The position numbers and the translations under genes are program-made. A DNA stretch of 64,000 nucleotides from Paraburkholderia flagellata. GTDB taxonomy: Bacteria > Pseudomonadota > Gammaproteobacteria > Burkholderiales > Burkholderiaceae. Of this stretch, positions 17,910-27,088 are shown one piece after another (position 1 is the first letter of the stretch; every line of letters starts with the position of its first letter). The DNA lies in contig NZ_JAJEJT010000002.1 of the NCBI RefSeq assembly GCF_021390645.1, positions 2,042,976 through 2,106,975 on the forward strand, written 5' to 3'. Under the pieces are notes generated by a model, which searched no databases, was not told where the DNA came from, and saw nothing but the letters and a program-made list of their open reading frames with translations.

Positions 17910-19170
17910 GCGCGGTGCGGACGCGGCCGATGCGCCCACGGTTGCCGAAGCCCGTTCCTCGCTGATTCTGCCGCTCGCGGCGGCGCGCACGCTGCACCTC
18001 GCGGCACAAAGGCTGCTCGCGCCGCCACGCCGCAAGGCCACGCCGGACGACGTGCTCGACGCCATCCGCCGCATGGCCCAGCTGCAGATCGACACGATCC
18101 ATGTGGTCGCGCGCAGTCCTTATTTCGTGCTGTTCAGCCGCATTGGCGCGTTCGAGCCGGCCTGGCTCGACGCGCATCTCGCGCAAGGGCGCCTGTTCGA
18201 ATACTGGGCGCACGAGGCGTGCTTCCTGCCGATCGAGGACTATGGGCTGCTGCGTCATCGCATGCTCGATCCTTCAGGCATGGGCTGGAAATACGCGGCC
18301 GAGTGGCACGACCAGTACCGCGACGAAATCGATGCGCTGCTCGAACGCATTCGCACCGAGGGCGCTGTACGTTCCGCCGACTTCGCGCGCGCCGAGGGCG
18401 ACAAGGGCAACGGATGGTGGGACTGGAAGCCGGAGAAGCGGCATCTGGAGGTGCTCTTCGCAACCGGCGCGCTGATGGTGGCCCAGCGTCACAACTTCCA
18501 GCGCGTGTACGACGTGGCCGAGCGCGTGTTGCCACACTGGAACGACGCACGCGATCTGCTGCCGCGCGCCGAAGCGGAACGCGAGCTGCTCCTGCGCTCC
18601 TGCCGCGCGCTCGGCGTGATCCGTGCGGACTGGGCCGCCGACTACTTCCGCCTGCCGCGCCGCCCGTATGCCGATGCCCTGCATGCGCTCGCCGACGCGG
18701 GCGAGTTGCTGCCAGTGCGCGTGGAAGGCTGGAAGCAGGACGCGTTCGTGCATCGCGAGCACGCGCCGCTCATCGACGATGCGGCAAGCGGCAAGCTCGC
18801 CTCCACGGTCACGACTCTGCTCTCGCCCTTCGACCCGGTGGTCTGGGACCGCAAGCGCGCACTGGCGCTATTCGATTTCGACTACGCCATGGAGTGCTAT
18901 GTGCCGGCAGCGAAGCGCAAGTACGGTTACTTCGTACTGCCGATCTTGAATCGCGGGCGGCTCATCGGGCGTATCGACGCCAAGGCGCATCGGGCGCAGC
19001 AGGTGTTCGAGGTGAAGTCGCTGCATCTGGAGCCCGGCGTGCGCGCGAGTGGCCGTCTGGTGGCCGACTTGCGCCGGGCGCTGCAGCGTTGCGCGGACTG
19101 GCACGGCACGCCGGAACTGAGCATCGACGCCGCGCCGGACGGCCTTGCGGCCGCCCTGCTGGCTGTGTGA
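17902..19170 (+). CDS. YcaQ-type winged-helix DNA glycosylase (AlkX/HTH_42 family)
   Basis: The ATG at 17902 overlaps the stop of the flavoprotein gene by eight bases and gives 422 residues. The protein matches the YcaQ family across its length: helix-turn-helix repeats at the N-terminus (AARTLHLAAQRLLAPPRRK, DAIRRMAQLQIDTIHVVARS), FEYWAHEACFLP near 104, and the C-terminal STVTTLLSPFDPVVWDRKRA and FDFDYAMECYVPAAKRKYGYFV. E. coli YcaQ unhooks DNA interstrand crosslinks made by nitrogen mustards, so a crosslink-repair role is likely. Coupling to a redox flavoprotein is unexplained. Confidence 0.88.
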   Translation: MRERGADAADAPTVAEARSSLILPLAAARTLHLAAQRLLAPPRRKATPDDVLDAIRRMAQLQIDTIHVVARSPYFVLFSRIGAFEPAWLDAHLAQGRLFEYWAHEACFLPIEDYGLLRHRMLDPSGMGWKYAAEWHDQYRDEIDALLERIRTEGAVRSADFARAEGDKGNGWWDWKPEKRHLEVLFATGALMVAQRHNFQRVYDVAERVLPHWNDARDLLPRAEAERELLLRSCRALGVIRADWAADYFRLPRRPYADALHALADAGELLPVRVEGWKQDAFVHREHAPLIDDAASGKLASTVTTLLSPFDPVVWDRKRALALFDFDYAMECYVPAAKRKYGYFVLPILNRGRLIGRIDAKAHRAQQVFEVKSLHLEPGVRASGRLVADLRRALQRCADWHGTPELSIDAAPDGLAAALLAV

Positions 19171-19232
19171 GCGCGCGGCTACGGGTGGCAAAAGCGGCTT
19201 GGCAAAAGCGCAGCCGCACACATTGAGAATGA

Positions 19233-19508
19233 TTAGTGCTCCAGCTTGGCGCGCAGCTCGCGTGCGGCCTCGAGCAATCCTTCGTAGCCAGAACGCGCGT
19301 GCTGTGGCAGGTCGGGGTCGCCCACCAGCGCGCCCAGCGTTTCAACGAGACTGAAGACGAGGCCCTTGGCCGCGCCCGCAGCGATCTTCCCGGATTTCAC
19401 GCCTTCGTCGACGTGGCTGAGGGCGGCGTTCAGACTCTCCAGATCCGGCTGCGATGAACCGGCGCCAGGCTTTTGAGCGTCCTGCTTTTGCGTGTCGTCG
19501 CTCGTCAT
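19233..19508 (-). CDS. Small hypothetical protein
   Basis: The start at 19508 (MTSDDTQKQDAQKPG) has an AAGGGAGA ribosome site and gives 91 residues. A disordered polar N-terminus is followed by two predicted helices (DLESLNAALSHVDEGVKSGKI and GAAKGLVFSLVETLGALVG) and a C-terminal helix (GYEGLLEAARELRAKLEH). It is probably a small soluble helical protein. I do not recognise a family, and the neighbours give no clue. Confidence 0.6.
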   Translation of the reverse strand: MTSDDTQKQDAQKPGAGSSQPDLESLNAALSHVDEGVKSGKIAAGAAKGLVFSLVETLGALVGDPDLPQHARSGYEGLLEAARELRAKLEH

Positions 19509-19642
19509 GATGAAGTCGATCTCCCTTGGTGAGCAGTAGTCAAAAGAATCCCGCACTTCTTAATGTTATATACCCATCGGGTGCGGGCGTCCATTCGACG
19601 CCCGGCAGCGCAAGGCTCAACGCAAAGTCAACGCAAAGCGCG

Positions 19643-20521
19643 CTCCTGAATCTTCTCACCTTTGCCGCCCGCGCGCAGAGTTCTCGGGCGCGACGGCTTG
19701 TCGCCCTGTCGCGCGCGGCGGCAAAAAAACGCCTTGAAATCAGGGCTAATGTGGTTTTTGCACGATAAATTGGCGCGTGCCTCGCCTCGCTTCACATGAT
19801 CGCTGATGGCGCGCTCGAGCCCCTCCCGAAAACGCTCACCTCAGTGCATCGAAACGTGGGTTCACGCGGTTTCGAGTGCGGCTGCCGGCCGGCTCGCGCT
19901 CACCGCATCACAGGCGGGTTTTGCGTTTCGCCCATGTTTTCAAGGCACTTTTTCACGTGACTGTTCAACCCATACGCTCACGCAATTTCGTGTGAGGTGC
20001 GTGAACAAGCGCGAACATACTCACTCCCGAAAAGCCTCACCTATCGCGTGAACGGCCATGCGGGCGTCGAAGCGATGCCTGAACGATGCCGCGCGATGCG
20101 GTATCGTATGTGGATGTCTGCAGATGCCAATGCGAGGAATCACACGATGAGCTACGCAACGAATGCGCCCGCCCGCAAGGAAATCGACTCGCTCGGCGGT
20201 GCCGCCGTCGTCGAATTCGGTACCGACTGGTGCGGCTATTGCCAAGGCGCGCAACCCCTGATCGGCGCAGCGTTCGAGCGCAATCCGCAGGTGCGCCGCC
20301 TGAAAGTGGAAGATGGTCCGGGCCGCGCGCTAGGCCGCTCGTTTCGCGTGAAGCTGTGGCCCACGCTCGTCTTCTTGCGCGACGGCGTGGAGGTCGCGCG
20401 CGTCGTGCGTCCGCAAAACGCCGCCGAACTCGACGAGGCATTCGCTTCGCTCGCATAGTCTCGCCAGGTCCTCTTACGCGGTCCGAACTATCCGCGCGGA
20501 CCGCTCCCGAAAAACCTCACC
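19643..20521 (-). repeat. Group of four dispersed 18-base elements (copies at 19643, 19823, 20024, 20504)
   Basis: Four copies of CTCCCG-N6-CTCACC (reverse complement of GGTGAG-N6-CGGGAG) occur at 19643-19660 (CTCCTG variant), 19823-19840, 20024-20041 and 20504-20521. All lie between genes: three in the 640 bases before the thioredoxin gene and one between the convergent thioredoxin and hpaR genes. The spacer is A-rich (AAAACG, AAAAGC, AAAAAC, AATCTT). The 19509-20146 gap holds nothing else I can recognise. Confidence 0.8.
20147..20458 (+). CDS. Thioredoxin family protein
   Basis: The start at 20147 follows a GAGGA ribosome site and gives 103 residues. It has the thioredoxin fold signature VVEFGTDWCGYCQGAQPL with active site CGYC at about residues 29-32, and the cis-proline loop at LWPTLVFLRDG. 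The active site differs from CGPC of classical thioredoxin, and aspartate and tryptophan stand in front of it as usual. It is cytoplasmic because it has no signal peptide. It is probably a disulfide reductase of unknown target. It faces hpaR convergently. Confidence 0.85.
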   Translation: MSYATNAPARKEIDSLGGAAVVEFGTDWCGYCQGAQPLIGAAFERNPQVRRLKVEDGPGRALGRSFRVKLWPTLVFLRDGVEVARVVRPQNAAELDEAFASLA

Positions 20522-20557
20522 TTTGCTCGCGAGCCCGCCTGAACGCGCGCGCCGCGC

Positions 20558-21007
20558 TCACTCCTCAAGCCCGGCGAGCAGATCGTCGATCGCGCGATAC
20601 ACGCGCTCGACCACCTCCGGTCCCACCTCCGCTTCAAGCGCCTTGTAGCGCGCCTCCAGTTCCTTCGAAATCGCTTTCACGAGCTGATGGCTCTTCTTCG
20701 TGAGCGAAACGAGCACGCGCCGCTGGTCGTCGGCGAAACGCTCCTTCGTCACGAGGCCGAGCGCCTCCATGCGCGCGAGCACGCCCGCCATGCTCGGGCT
20801 GGATATCGTGCACAGGTCGGAAATCTGCCGCGGTTCGAGCGGCCCGCTTTCGTTGAGCGCGCGTATCACGCGCCACTGCTGCTCGGTCAAGCCGTGCGAC
20901 GTGATGAGCGGGCGAAAGCGTTCCATCATCTTTTCGCGCGCGCGCAGCAGCAGCATGGGCAGGTTGCGGTGCGCAACACGAGTGGTCGGACGCGAAGTAT
21001 CGGACAT
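20558..21007 (-). CDS. hpaR: MarR family repressor HpaR of homoprotocatechuate degradation
   Basis: The 149-residue protein is a dimeric winged-helix repressor. It begins with RNLPMLLLRAREKMMERFRP and carries the DNA-binding helices PRQISDLCTISSPSMAGVLARMEALGLV and the wing segment DDQRRVLVSLTKK. The sequence and the divergent placement against hpaG1, 124 bases away, identify it as HpaR. In known hpa systems it represses the meta-cleavage operon and is relieved by homoprotocatechuate or related aromatic acids. A perfect inverted repeat in the intergenic region is its likely operator. Confidence 0.92.
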   Translation of the reverse strand: MSDTSRPTTRVAHRNLPMLLLRAREKMMERFRPLITSHGLTEQQWRVIRALNESGPLEPRQISDLCTISSPSMAGVLARMEALGLVTKERFADDQRRVLVSLTKKSHQLVKAISKELEARYKALEAEVGPEVVERVYRAIDDLLAGLEE

Positions 21008-21091
21008 GGCGGATTTCAGCTAAACAGGAATTCGAAGAACTGGGCGCCCCAGGGGAAACCCGAAAAATTCTCATCGACGATTGACGACCGA

Positions 21092-21111
21092 TGATAGCAA
21101 GCGCACTATCA
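21092..21111. promoter_or_regulatory. Candidate HpaR operator
   Basis: TGATAG and CTATCA flank an eight-base spacer, forming a perfect inverted repeat in the hpaR-hpaG1 gap, 20 bases before the hpaG1 start. Position and symmetry suit a MarR dimer that controls both divergent promoters. Confidence 0.6.
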
Positions 21112-21130
21112 CTCACATATTAGTATTTCC

Positions 21131-21919
21131 GTGAAGCCAATCCAAGCCATGTTTTCCGTTGCCGATCATCTGCTGCACATCGAAGGCGAGGCCTTGCCGC
21201 GCGACGTAAGCGCCGCTGCCATGTGCTCGCTGCTCGCCGCGGGTGCGCGCTGCCGGGCGCCCGTGAGCGGCGCTGTCTACGGCACGCTGCTCAACGACCG
21301 CCACGCGCTCGAAGCGCTCGGCGACGCCGTGAACGCGCCCCCTTATCAAGCGCCGCCGCGCGCGCCCATCCTGTATGTGAAGCCGCACAATACACACGCC
21401 GGGCATCGTGCGCGCGTGGTCGTCCCTGGCAGCGACGGCGTGCAAGTGGGCGCGTCGCTCGGCATCGTGATTGGACGCACCGCGACACGCGTCGCCGTGC
21501 ATGAAGCGTTCGATTACATCGCGGGCTATACGCTCGTGGCCGATCTGAGCGTGCCGCACGCGAGCGTCTATCGCCCCTCGGTGCGCTTTCGCGCGCGCGA
21601 CAATTTCTGCGTGATTGGCCCCGCCGTGGTCGCGCGCCGTCATGTGGACGATCCCGATCAGCTTGCCATCGCCGTGAACGTAGAAGGCGGTGCTGCCTTC
21701 AATGCGACCACGGCCACGAACGTTCGAGGCGTCGCCCAATTGCTCGCCGATGTCACCGACTTCATGACGCTCGCTCCCGGCGACGTCATCACGCTCGGCG
21801 TGCCAAATGGTGCGCCCGTGGTTCAGGCCGGTGCGCGCGCAACCATCGTCATTGGAGACTGGGCGCCGCTCGAAATCGAATTCGTAGCGGCAAGCGTCGC
21901 GCAAGGAGAACAAGCATGA
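21131..21919 (+). CDS. hpaG1: HpaG1, isomerase/decarboxylase subunit of the homoprotocatechuate pathway
   Basis: The 262-residue protein belongs to the fumarylacetoacetate hydrolase fold and corresponds to one half of E. coli HpaG. It has GTLLNDRHALEAL and YVKPHNTHAGHRARV near the N-terminal third, the family segments AFDYIAGYTLVADLSVPHA, and FMTLAPGDVITLGVPNGAP at the C-terminal end. In this pathway the HpaG activities decarboxylate 5-oxo-pent-3-ene-1,2,5-tricarboxylate and isomerise the product to 2-oxo-hept-3-ene-1,7-dioate. It is the first gene of a seven-gene operon and overlaps hpaG2 by four bases. Confidence 0.9.
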   Translation: MKPIQAMFSVADHLLHIEGEALPRDVSAAAMCSLLAAGARCRAPVSGAVYGTLLNDRHALEALGDAVNAPPYQAPPRAPILYVKPHNTHAGHRARVVVPGSDGVQVGASLGIVIGRTATRVAVHEAFDYIAGYTLVADLSVPHASVYRPSVRFRARDNFCVIGPAVVARRHVDDPDQLAIAVNVEGGAAFNATTATNVRGVAQLLADVTDFMTLAPGDVITLGVPNGAPVVQAGARATIVIGDWAPLEIEFVAASVAQGEQA

Positions 21920-22671
21920 TGCGCGGACGCGTTGCCTACGCAGGCGCGATACACGAAGCCACACCCGAAGGCAGCCGCGTGCGGCTCGCCGACGGCCGTG
22001 TGCGCGAGGAGCACGAAGTCGTGTGGCTCGCCCCGTTCGAGCCCGGCACGATCTTCGCGCTCGGCCTCAATTACGCCGAGCATGCGAAGGAGTTGCAGTT
22101 CTCGAAGCAGGAGGAGCCGCTCGTGTTCCTCAAGGGGCCGGGCAGCGTAATCGGCCATCGCGGCACCACCCGCCGTCCTGCCGATGTCACGTTCATGCAC
22201 TACGAGTGCGAGCTTGCCGTCGTGATCGGCCGCACCGCGCAGAACGTGAAACGCGAGGAAGCCATGCAGTACGTGGCCGGCTACACGATCGCGAACGACT
22301 ACGCGATCCGCGACTATCTGGAGAATTACTACCGCCCGAACCTGCGCGTGAAGAACCGCGACGGCGGCACCGTGCTCGGGCCCTGGTTCGTCGATGCGGC
22401 CGACGTCGCCGACGTCAACGCGCTCGGCCTGCGCACGTACGTGAACGGCGAACTCAAGCAGAACGGCAACACGCGCGATTTCGTCACCGGCATTGCAGAA
22501 CTCATCGAGTATTTGAGCGGTTTCATGACGCTCGCGCCCGGCGACGTCATTTTGACCGGCACGCCCGAAGGCGTCGTCAACGTGAATGCGGGCGACGAAG
22601 TGGTGTGCGAGATCGACGGCCTGGGCCGTCTGGTCAATACCATCGCGAGCGATGCCGGCTACGGGCGCTGA
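21916..22671 (+). CDS. hpaG2: HpaG2, second HpaG half
   Basis: The 251-residue protein is the second fumarylacetoacetate-hydrolase-fold half, a paralogue of its upstream neighbour. The conserved metal-binding elements are well preserved: FALGLNYAEHAKEL, VFLKGPGSVIG, the acidic segment YECELAVVIGRTA, YTIANDYAIRDY and LTGTPEGVVNVNAGDEV. Metal is bound by the two glutamates of YECELAV and a later aspartate in this family. In E. coli the two halves are fused as a single HpaG, whereas here they are separate, translationally coupled genes. Confidence 0.92.
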   Translation: MMRGRVAYAGAIHEATPEGSRVRLADGRVREEHEVVWLAPFEPGTIFALGLNYAEHAKELQFSKQEEPLVFLKGPGSVIGHRGTTRRPADVTFMHYECELAVVIGRTAQNVKREEAMQYVAGYTIANDYAIRDYLENYYRPNLRVKNRDGGTVLGPWFVDAADVADVNALGLRTYVNGELKQNGNTRDFVTGIAELIEYLSGFMTLAPGDVILTGTPEGVVNVNAGDEVVCEIDGLGRLVNTIASDAGYGR

Positions 22672-22705
22672 ATCGGCCAGGAATCGAACTCAGGATACGT
22701 TAGAC

Positions 22706-24163
22706 ATGCGAATCGAACATCTCATCAACGGCCGTGCGCATACGGGGCGCGACTATTTCGAAACTGTGAATCCCGCGAACCAGGCCGTGCTCGCGGAAGT
22801 CGCGCGCGGCGGCGCAGAGGAAGTCGACCTCGCGGTGCGCGCCGCGAAAGACGCCTTTCCGGCGTGGGCCGCGAAGCCCGCCACTGAGCGCGCGAAGGCC
22901 ATTCGCAAGCTCGGCGAGCTGATCGCGAAGAACGTCCCGGAGATCGCGCAGACAGAAACGAACGACACGGGCCAGACCATTTCGCAAACGGGCAAGCAAC
23001 TGGTGCCGCGCGCAGCCGATAACTTCAGCTACTTCGCCGAAGTCTGCACCGCCGTGGACGGCCACACGTACCCCACGTCCACGCACCTGAACTACACGCT
23101 GTTTCATCCTGTGGGCGTCTGCGCGCTTATCTCGCCCTGGAACGTGCCGTTCATGACCGCCACGTGGAAGGTCGCGCCCTGCCTCGCGTTCGGCAACACC
23201 GCCGTGCTGAAGATGAGCGAGCTATCGCCGCTCACGGCCTCGATGCTCGGCCAGCTCGCGCTCGACGCGGGCATTCCGGCAGGCGTGCTCAACATCGTGC
23301 ACGGCTATGGCAAGGAAGCGGGCGAGCCGCTCGTCGCGCATCCCGACGTGCGTGGGGTTTCGTTCACGGGCTCGACGGCGACGGGTAACCGCATCGTGCA
23401 GGCTGCGGGCCTCAAGAAGTTTTCGATGGAGCTGGGCGGCAAGTCGCCGTTCGTGGTCTTCGACGATGCCGATTTCGAGCGCGCGCTCGACGCCGCCGTG
23501 TTCATGATCTTCTCGAACAACGGCGAGCGCTGCACGGCCGGCTCGCGCATTCTCGTGCAGCGCTCGATCTACGCAAAGTTCGCGCAGCGCTTCATCGAGC
23601 GCGCAAAGCGCATCACCGTGGGCGATCCGCTCGACGAGAAAACCATCGTCGGCCCGATGATCAGCCAGAGCCATCTCGCGAAGGTGCGCAGCTATATCGA
23701 ACTTGGGCCTAAGGAAGGCGCAACGCTCGCTTGCGGCGGCCTCGACGCGCCCGCGTTGCCCGATGCGCTCAAGAACGGAAACTTCGTTCAGCCAACCGTG
23801 TTCGTCGATGTCGATAACCGCATGCGCATCGCGCAGGAGGAAATCTTCGGCCCGGTTGCGTGCCTGATTCCCTTCGACGACGAAGCGGACGCGATCCGTC
23901 TTTCCAACGACATCGCCTATGGCCTCTCCAGCTACGTGTGGACCGAGAACACGGGTCGCGCATTGCGTGTGGCGGCGGCCGTCGAAGCGGGCATGTGCTT
24001 CGTGAACAGCCAGAACGTGCGCGACCTGCGCCAGCCGTTCGGCGGCACGAAGGCTTCGGGCGTGGGCCGCGAAGGCGGCACGTGGAGCTATGAAGTGTTC
24101 CTCGAGCCGAAGAACGTGTGTGTTTCGCTCGGCTCGCATCACATTCCGCACTGGGGCACGTAA
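22706..24163 (+). CDS. hpaE: 5-carboxymethyl-2-hydroxymuconate semialdehyde dehydrogenase HpaE
   Basis: The start at 22706 (MRIEHLINGRAHTG) gives 485 residues; the longer frame overlaps hpaG2. It is an NAD-dependent aldehyde dehydrogenase with the substrate-binding N-terminal FETVNPANQAVLAEVARG, the cofactor segment FTGSTATGNRIV, the catalytic glutamate in MELGGKSPFVVF and the catalytic cysteine in NNGERCTAGSRI. It oxidises the ring-cleavage semialdehyde to 5-carboxymethyl-2-hydroxymuconate. It shares the TAATG junction with hpaD. Confidence 0.93.
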   Translation: MRIEHLINGRAHTGRDYFETVNPANQAVLAEVARGGAEEVDLAVRAAKDAFPAWAAKPATERAKAIRKLGELIAKNVPEIAQTETNDTGQTISQTGKQLVPRAADNFSYFAEVCTAVDGHTYPTSTHLNYTLFHPVGVCALISPWNVPFMTATWKVAPCLAFGNTAVLKMSELSPLTASMLGQLALDAGIPAGVLNIVHGYGKEAGEPLVAHPDVRGVSFTGSTATGNRIVQAAGLKKFSMELGGKSPFVVFDDADFERALDAAVFMIFSNNGERCTAGSRILVQRSIYAKFAQRFIERAKRITVGDPLDEKTIVGPMISQSHLAKVRSYIELGPKEGATLACGGLDAPALPDALKNGNFVQPTVFVDVDNRMRIAQEEIFGPVACLIPFDDEADAIRLSNDIAYGLSSYVWTENTGRALRVAAAVEAGMCFVNSQNVRDLRQPFGGTKASGVGREGGTWSYEVFLEPKNVCVSLGSHHIPHWGT

Positions 24164-25026
24164 TGGGCAAACTCGCGCTCGCAGCCAAGGTCACGCACGT
24201 GCCTTCGCTCTACCTCTCCGAACTGGACGGCCCGCACAAGGGTTGCCGCCAGGCCGCTATCGATGGTCACCACGAGATCGGGCGGCGCTGCCGCGAGTTG
24301 GGCGTGGACACGATCGTCGTGTTCGATGTGCACTGGCTGGTGAATAGCGAGTATCACATCAACTGTGCGCCGCGCTTCGAAGGCGTCTACACGAGCAACG
24401 AGTTGCCGCATTTCATCAAGAACATGCCGTATGCGTATCCCGGCAATCCGCAGCTCGGCCATCTGATTGCCGATGTCGCGAACGAAATGGGAGTGAAGAC
24501 ACGCGCGCATAGCGACACGACGCTCGACCTCGAATACGGCACGCTCGTACCGATGCGCTACATGAACGGCGACGAGCATTTCCGCACCGTTTCCGTGGCG
24601 GGCTGGTGCATGTGGCACGACCTCGCCACGAGCGCCCGCTTTGGCCTGACAGTGCGCCGCGCAATCGAGGAGCGCTACGACGGCACGGTGGCAATACTCG
24701 CGAGCGGGTCGCTGAGCCATCACTTCGCCAACAATGGCACGGCCGAGGCATTCATGCACAAGGTCTGGGACCCGTTCCTCGAAGCGACCGACCGAAACGT
24801 CGTGGCGATGTGGGAGCGCGGCGACTGGAAAACCTTCTGCGACATGCTGCCGATGTACAACGAAAAGTGTTGGGGCGAAGGCGGCATGCACGACACGGCC
24901 ATGCTGCTAGGCGCACTTGGCTGGGACCGCTACGTAGGCCGCGCGGAAGTCGTCACGCCGTATTTCGGCAGCTCCGGCACCGGGCAGATCAACGCGATCC
25001 TGCCCGTGACGCCGTTGCCGGTTTGA
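24163..25026 (+). CDS. hpaD: 3,4-dihydroxyphenylacetate 2,3-dioxygenase HpaD
   Basis: The start at 24163 overlaps the hpaE stop (TAATG) and gives 287 residues. It is an extradiol, LigB-type (class III) ring-cleavage enzyme using Fe(II) or Mn(II) that opens homoprotocatechuate. Conserved segments are KVTHVPSLYLSELDGPHKG, VFDVHWLVNSEYHINC, LEYGTLVPMRYM and ASGSLSHHFANNG. The histidines in THVP and in the VHW region are the expected metal ligands. It belongs to the E. coli HpcB type, unrelated to vicinal-oxygen-chelate dioxygenases. Confidence 0.92.
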   Translation: MGKLALAAKVTHVPSLYLSELDGPHKGCRQAAIDGHHEIGRRCRELGVDTIVVFDVHWLVNSEYHINCAPRFEGVYTSNELPHFIKNMPYAYPGNPQLGHLIADVANEMGVKTRAHSDTTLDLEYGTLVPMRYMNGDEHFRTVSVAGWCMWHDLATSARFGLTVRRAIEERYDGTVAILASGSLSHHFANNGTAEAFMHKVWDPFLEATDRNVVAMWERGDWKTFCDMLPMYNEKCWGEGGMHDTAMLLGALGWDRYVGRAEVVTPYFGSSGTGQINAILPVTPLPV

Positions 25027-25041
25027 ACAACGGAGCAAGCG

Positions 25042-25443
25042 ATGCCCCATCTCACCCTCGAATACAGCGCGAATCTCGCGGATGCGAGCAACATCGGTCA
25101 GCTCTGCGAAACGCTTGCCAACGTGCTCGACACGCAACGCGATGAAAACGGCGCACGCATCTACCCGCGCGGCGGCATTCGCACGCGTGCGCTGCGGTGC
25201 GAACAGTACTTCGTCGCCGATGGCGCTCCCGGGAACGCCTTTCTGCATGGCTGCCTGAAGATTGGCGCGGGCCGTTCGCAGGCCGTGCGCAGGGCGACCG
25301 GCGAAGCGCTCTTCGATGCGATCAAGCAACACTTCGCACACGCCTTCGCCTCGCACGGCCTCGCGCTTTCGCTTGAAATCGTCGAGTTCAGCGAGGAAGG
25401 CGCGTGGAAGCACAACAACCTGCACGCCCGGCTCAAAACCTGA
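25042..25443 (+). CDS. hpaF: 5-carboxymethyl-2-hydroxymuconate delta-isomerase HpaF
   Basis: The 133-residue protein has the N-terminal [11 protein letters not shown] expected of the CHMI family, in which the proline after the removed initiator methionine is the catalytic base, as in 4-oxalocrotonate tautomerase. Further conserved parts are [18 protein letters not shown] and [21 protein letters not shown]. It isomerises 5-carboxymethyl-2-hydroxymuconate before decarboxylation. It follows hpaD by 15 bases. Confidence 0.92.
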   Translation: MPHLTLEYSANLADASNIGQLCETLANVLDTQRDENGARIYPRGGIRTRALRCEQYFVADGAPGNAFLHGCLKIGAGRSQAVRRATGEALFDAIKQHFAHAFASHGLALSLEIVEFSEEGAWKHNNLHARLKT

Positions 25444-25466
25444 GCGCACGCGTACTGGAATTCACC

Positions 25467-26270
25467 ATGCTAGATGAGCAAACCATCCACGAGTTGGCCG
25501 CGCAGCTCGATGAAGCGGAACGCACGCGCACGCAGCTGCGGCATTTTTCGCGGTCGCATCCGGACATGACGATCGACGACGGCTACGCAATCCAGCGCGA
25601 GTGGGTCAAACTCAAGCTCGCGGCGGGCCACACGATCAAGGGCCGTAAGATCGGGCTCACGTCGCGCGCCATGCAGCGTTCGTCGCAGATCGACGAGCCC
25701 GACTACGCGCCGCTGCTCGACAGCATGTTCATCCCCGCAGGCACCGATATTCGCGCGGACCGTTTCATCGCGCCGCGTGTGGAAGTCGAACTGGCATTCG
25801 TGTTGAGCCGGCCGCTGCAAGGGCCCGACGTCACGCTCTTCGACGTGCTCGACGCAACGGCCTACGTCACACCGGCCATCGAGATCATTGACGCGCGCAT
25901 CGAGCAGTTCGACCGCGAAACCAAGGCGCCACGCAAGGTGTTCGACACGATTTCCGACTTCGCAGCCAACGCGGGGGTCGTGCTGGGCGGCCGCCCGGTC
26001 AAGCCGCTCGACGTGGACCTGCGCTGGGTCGGCGCACTGCTTTACAAGAACGGCGCCGTGGAGGAAAGCGGTCTCGCGGCAGCGGTGCTCAACCATCCGG
26101 CCACCGGAGTCGCCTGGCTCGCCAACAAGATCGCGCGCCACGACGAGCGCCTCGAAGCAGGCGACGTGATTCTGAGCGGCTCGTTCACGGCTCCGATTCC
26201 AGCGCGCGCGGGCGATACGTTTCACGCCGATTACGGCCCGCTTGGCGGTATCGGCTTCAATTTCGTCTGA
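25467..26270 (+). CDS. hpaH: 2-oxo-hept-4-ene-1,7-dioate hydratase HpaH
   Basis: The start at 25467 ([18 protein letters not shown]) gives 267 residues and matches the hydratase/4-oxalocrotonate-decarboxylase family. The segments [28 protein letters not shown] (metal-binding EVELAF), ITPAIEI-type [12 protein letters not shown] and [18 protein letters not shown] are typical. The enzyme adds water to 2-oxo-hept-4-ene-1,7-dioate using a divalent metal, giving the aldolase substrate for HpaI. It lies between hpaF and hpaI in the operon. Confidence 0.92.
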   Translation: MLDEQTIHELAAQLDEAERTRTQLRHFSRSHPDMTIDDGYAIQREWVKLKLAAGHTIKGRKIGLTSRAMQRSSQIDEPDYAPLLDSMFIPAGTDIRADRFIAPRVEVELAFVLSRPLQGPDVTLFDVLDATAYVTPAIEIIDARIEQFDRETKAPRKVFDTISDFAANAGVVLGGRPVKPLDVDLRWVGALLYKNGAVEESGLAAAVLNHPATGVAWLANKIARHDERLEAGDVILSGSFTAPIPARAGDTFHADYGPLGGIGFNFV

Positions 26271-26286
26271 TCAGGATTCCATAGTA

Positions 26287-27069
26287 ATGTTCGCACCCGC
26301 CAACCCGTTCAAGCGCGCGCTCGCGCAAGGCCGCCCGCAAATCGGCCTGTGGGCCGCGCTGGCCGACTCGTACGTAACCGAACTGCTTGCGAACACGGGC
26401 TTCGACTGGCTGCTGATCGACGGCGAACACGCGCCCAACGATCTGCGCAGCACGCTCGCGCAGCTACAGGCGGTCGCGCCCTACCCCACGCACCCGATCG
26501 TGCGGCCCGTGCGCAATGACGCGGCGATCATCAAGCAACTGCTCGACATCGGCACGCAAACGCTGCTCGTGCCGATGATCGAGAACGCCGACGAAGCACG
26601 CGCCGCCGTCGCAGCGACGCGCTATCCGCCGCATGGTGTGCGCGGCGTAGGCAGCGCGCTCGCGCGCGCCTCACGCTGGAACGGTTCCGCCGGTTATCTA
26701 CATCACGCCGCAGAAGAACTGTGCGTGCTGGTCCAGGTGGAAACGGCGAGCGCGCTCGCGCAACTCGAGGCAATCGCGAATGTGGAAGGCGTGGACGGCG
26801 TGTTCTTCGGACCCGCTGACTTAAGCGCTTCGATGGGTCTGCTCGGCCAGCCGGGTTCGCCACAGGTGCGCGAAGCGATCTGCAAGGGTATCCGTGCCGT
26901 GCGCGCGCAAGGCAAGGGGGCGGGCGTGCTCGCGGCCGATCCGGTCATTGCGAACGAATATCTCGAAGCGGGCGCGACTTTCGTTGCCGTGGGCAGCGAC
27001 GTGTCGTTGCTCGCGCGCAGCGCAAGCGAACTGGCCGCGAAATTCCGCCAGCGTGCGGCGCGCGGCTAG
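26287..27069 (+). CDS. hpaI: 4-hydroxy-2-oxo-heptane-1,7-dioate aldolase HpaI
   Basis: The start at 26287 gives 260 residues. It is a class II, metal-dependent pyruvate aldolase of the HpcH/HpaI family that cleaves the C7 hydroxy-keto diacid to pyruvate and succinate semialdehyde. Motifs include [29 protein letters not shown] (catalytic base region), [37 protein letters not shown] and [14 protein letters not shown]. It ends the operon; no succinate semialdehyde dehydrogenase is adjacent. Confidence 0.92.
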   Translation: MFAPANPFKRALAQGRPQIGLWAALADSYVTELLANTGFDWLLIDGEHAPNDLRSTLAQLQAVAPYPTHPIVRPVRNDAAIIKQLLDIGTQTLLVPMIENADEARAAVAATRYPPHGVRGVGSALARASRWNGSAGYLHHAAEELCVLVQVETASALAQLEAIANVEGVDGVFFGPADLSASMGLLGQPGSPQVREAICKGIRAVRAQGKGAGVLAADPVIANEYLEAGATFVAVGSDVSLLARSASELAAKFRQRAARG

Positions 27070-27088
27070 TGCGCTTCATTCGCTCACT

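Noticed and set aside
16422..18095. Minus-strand open frame of 557 codons opposite the flavoprotein gene
   Set aside because: Low-complexity Arg/Ala/His composition and no domain; the plus strand encodes an evident cNMP-flavin reductase fusion.
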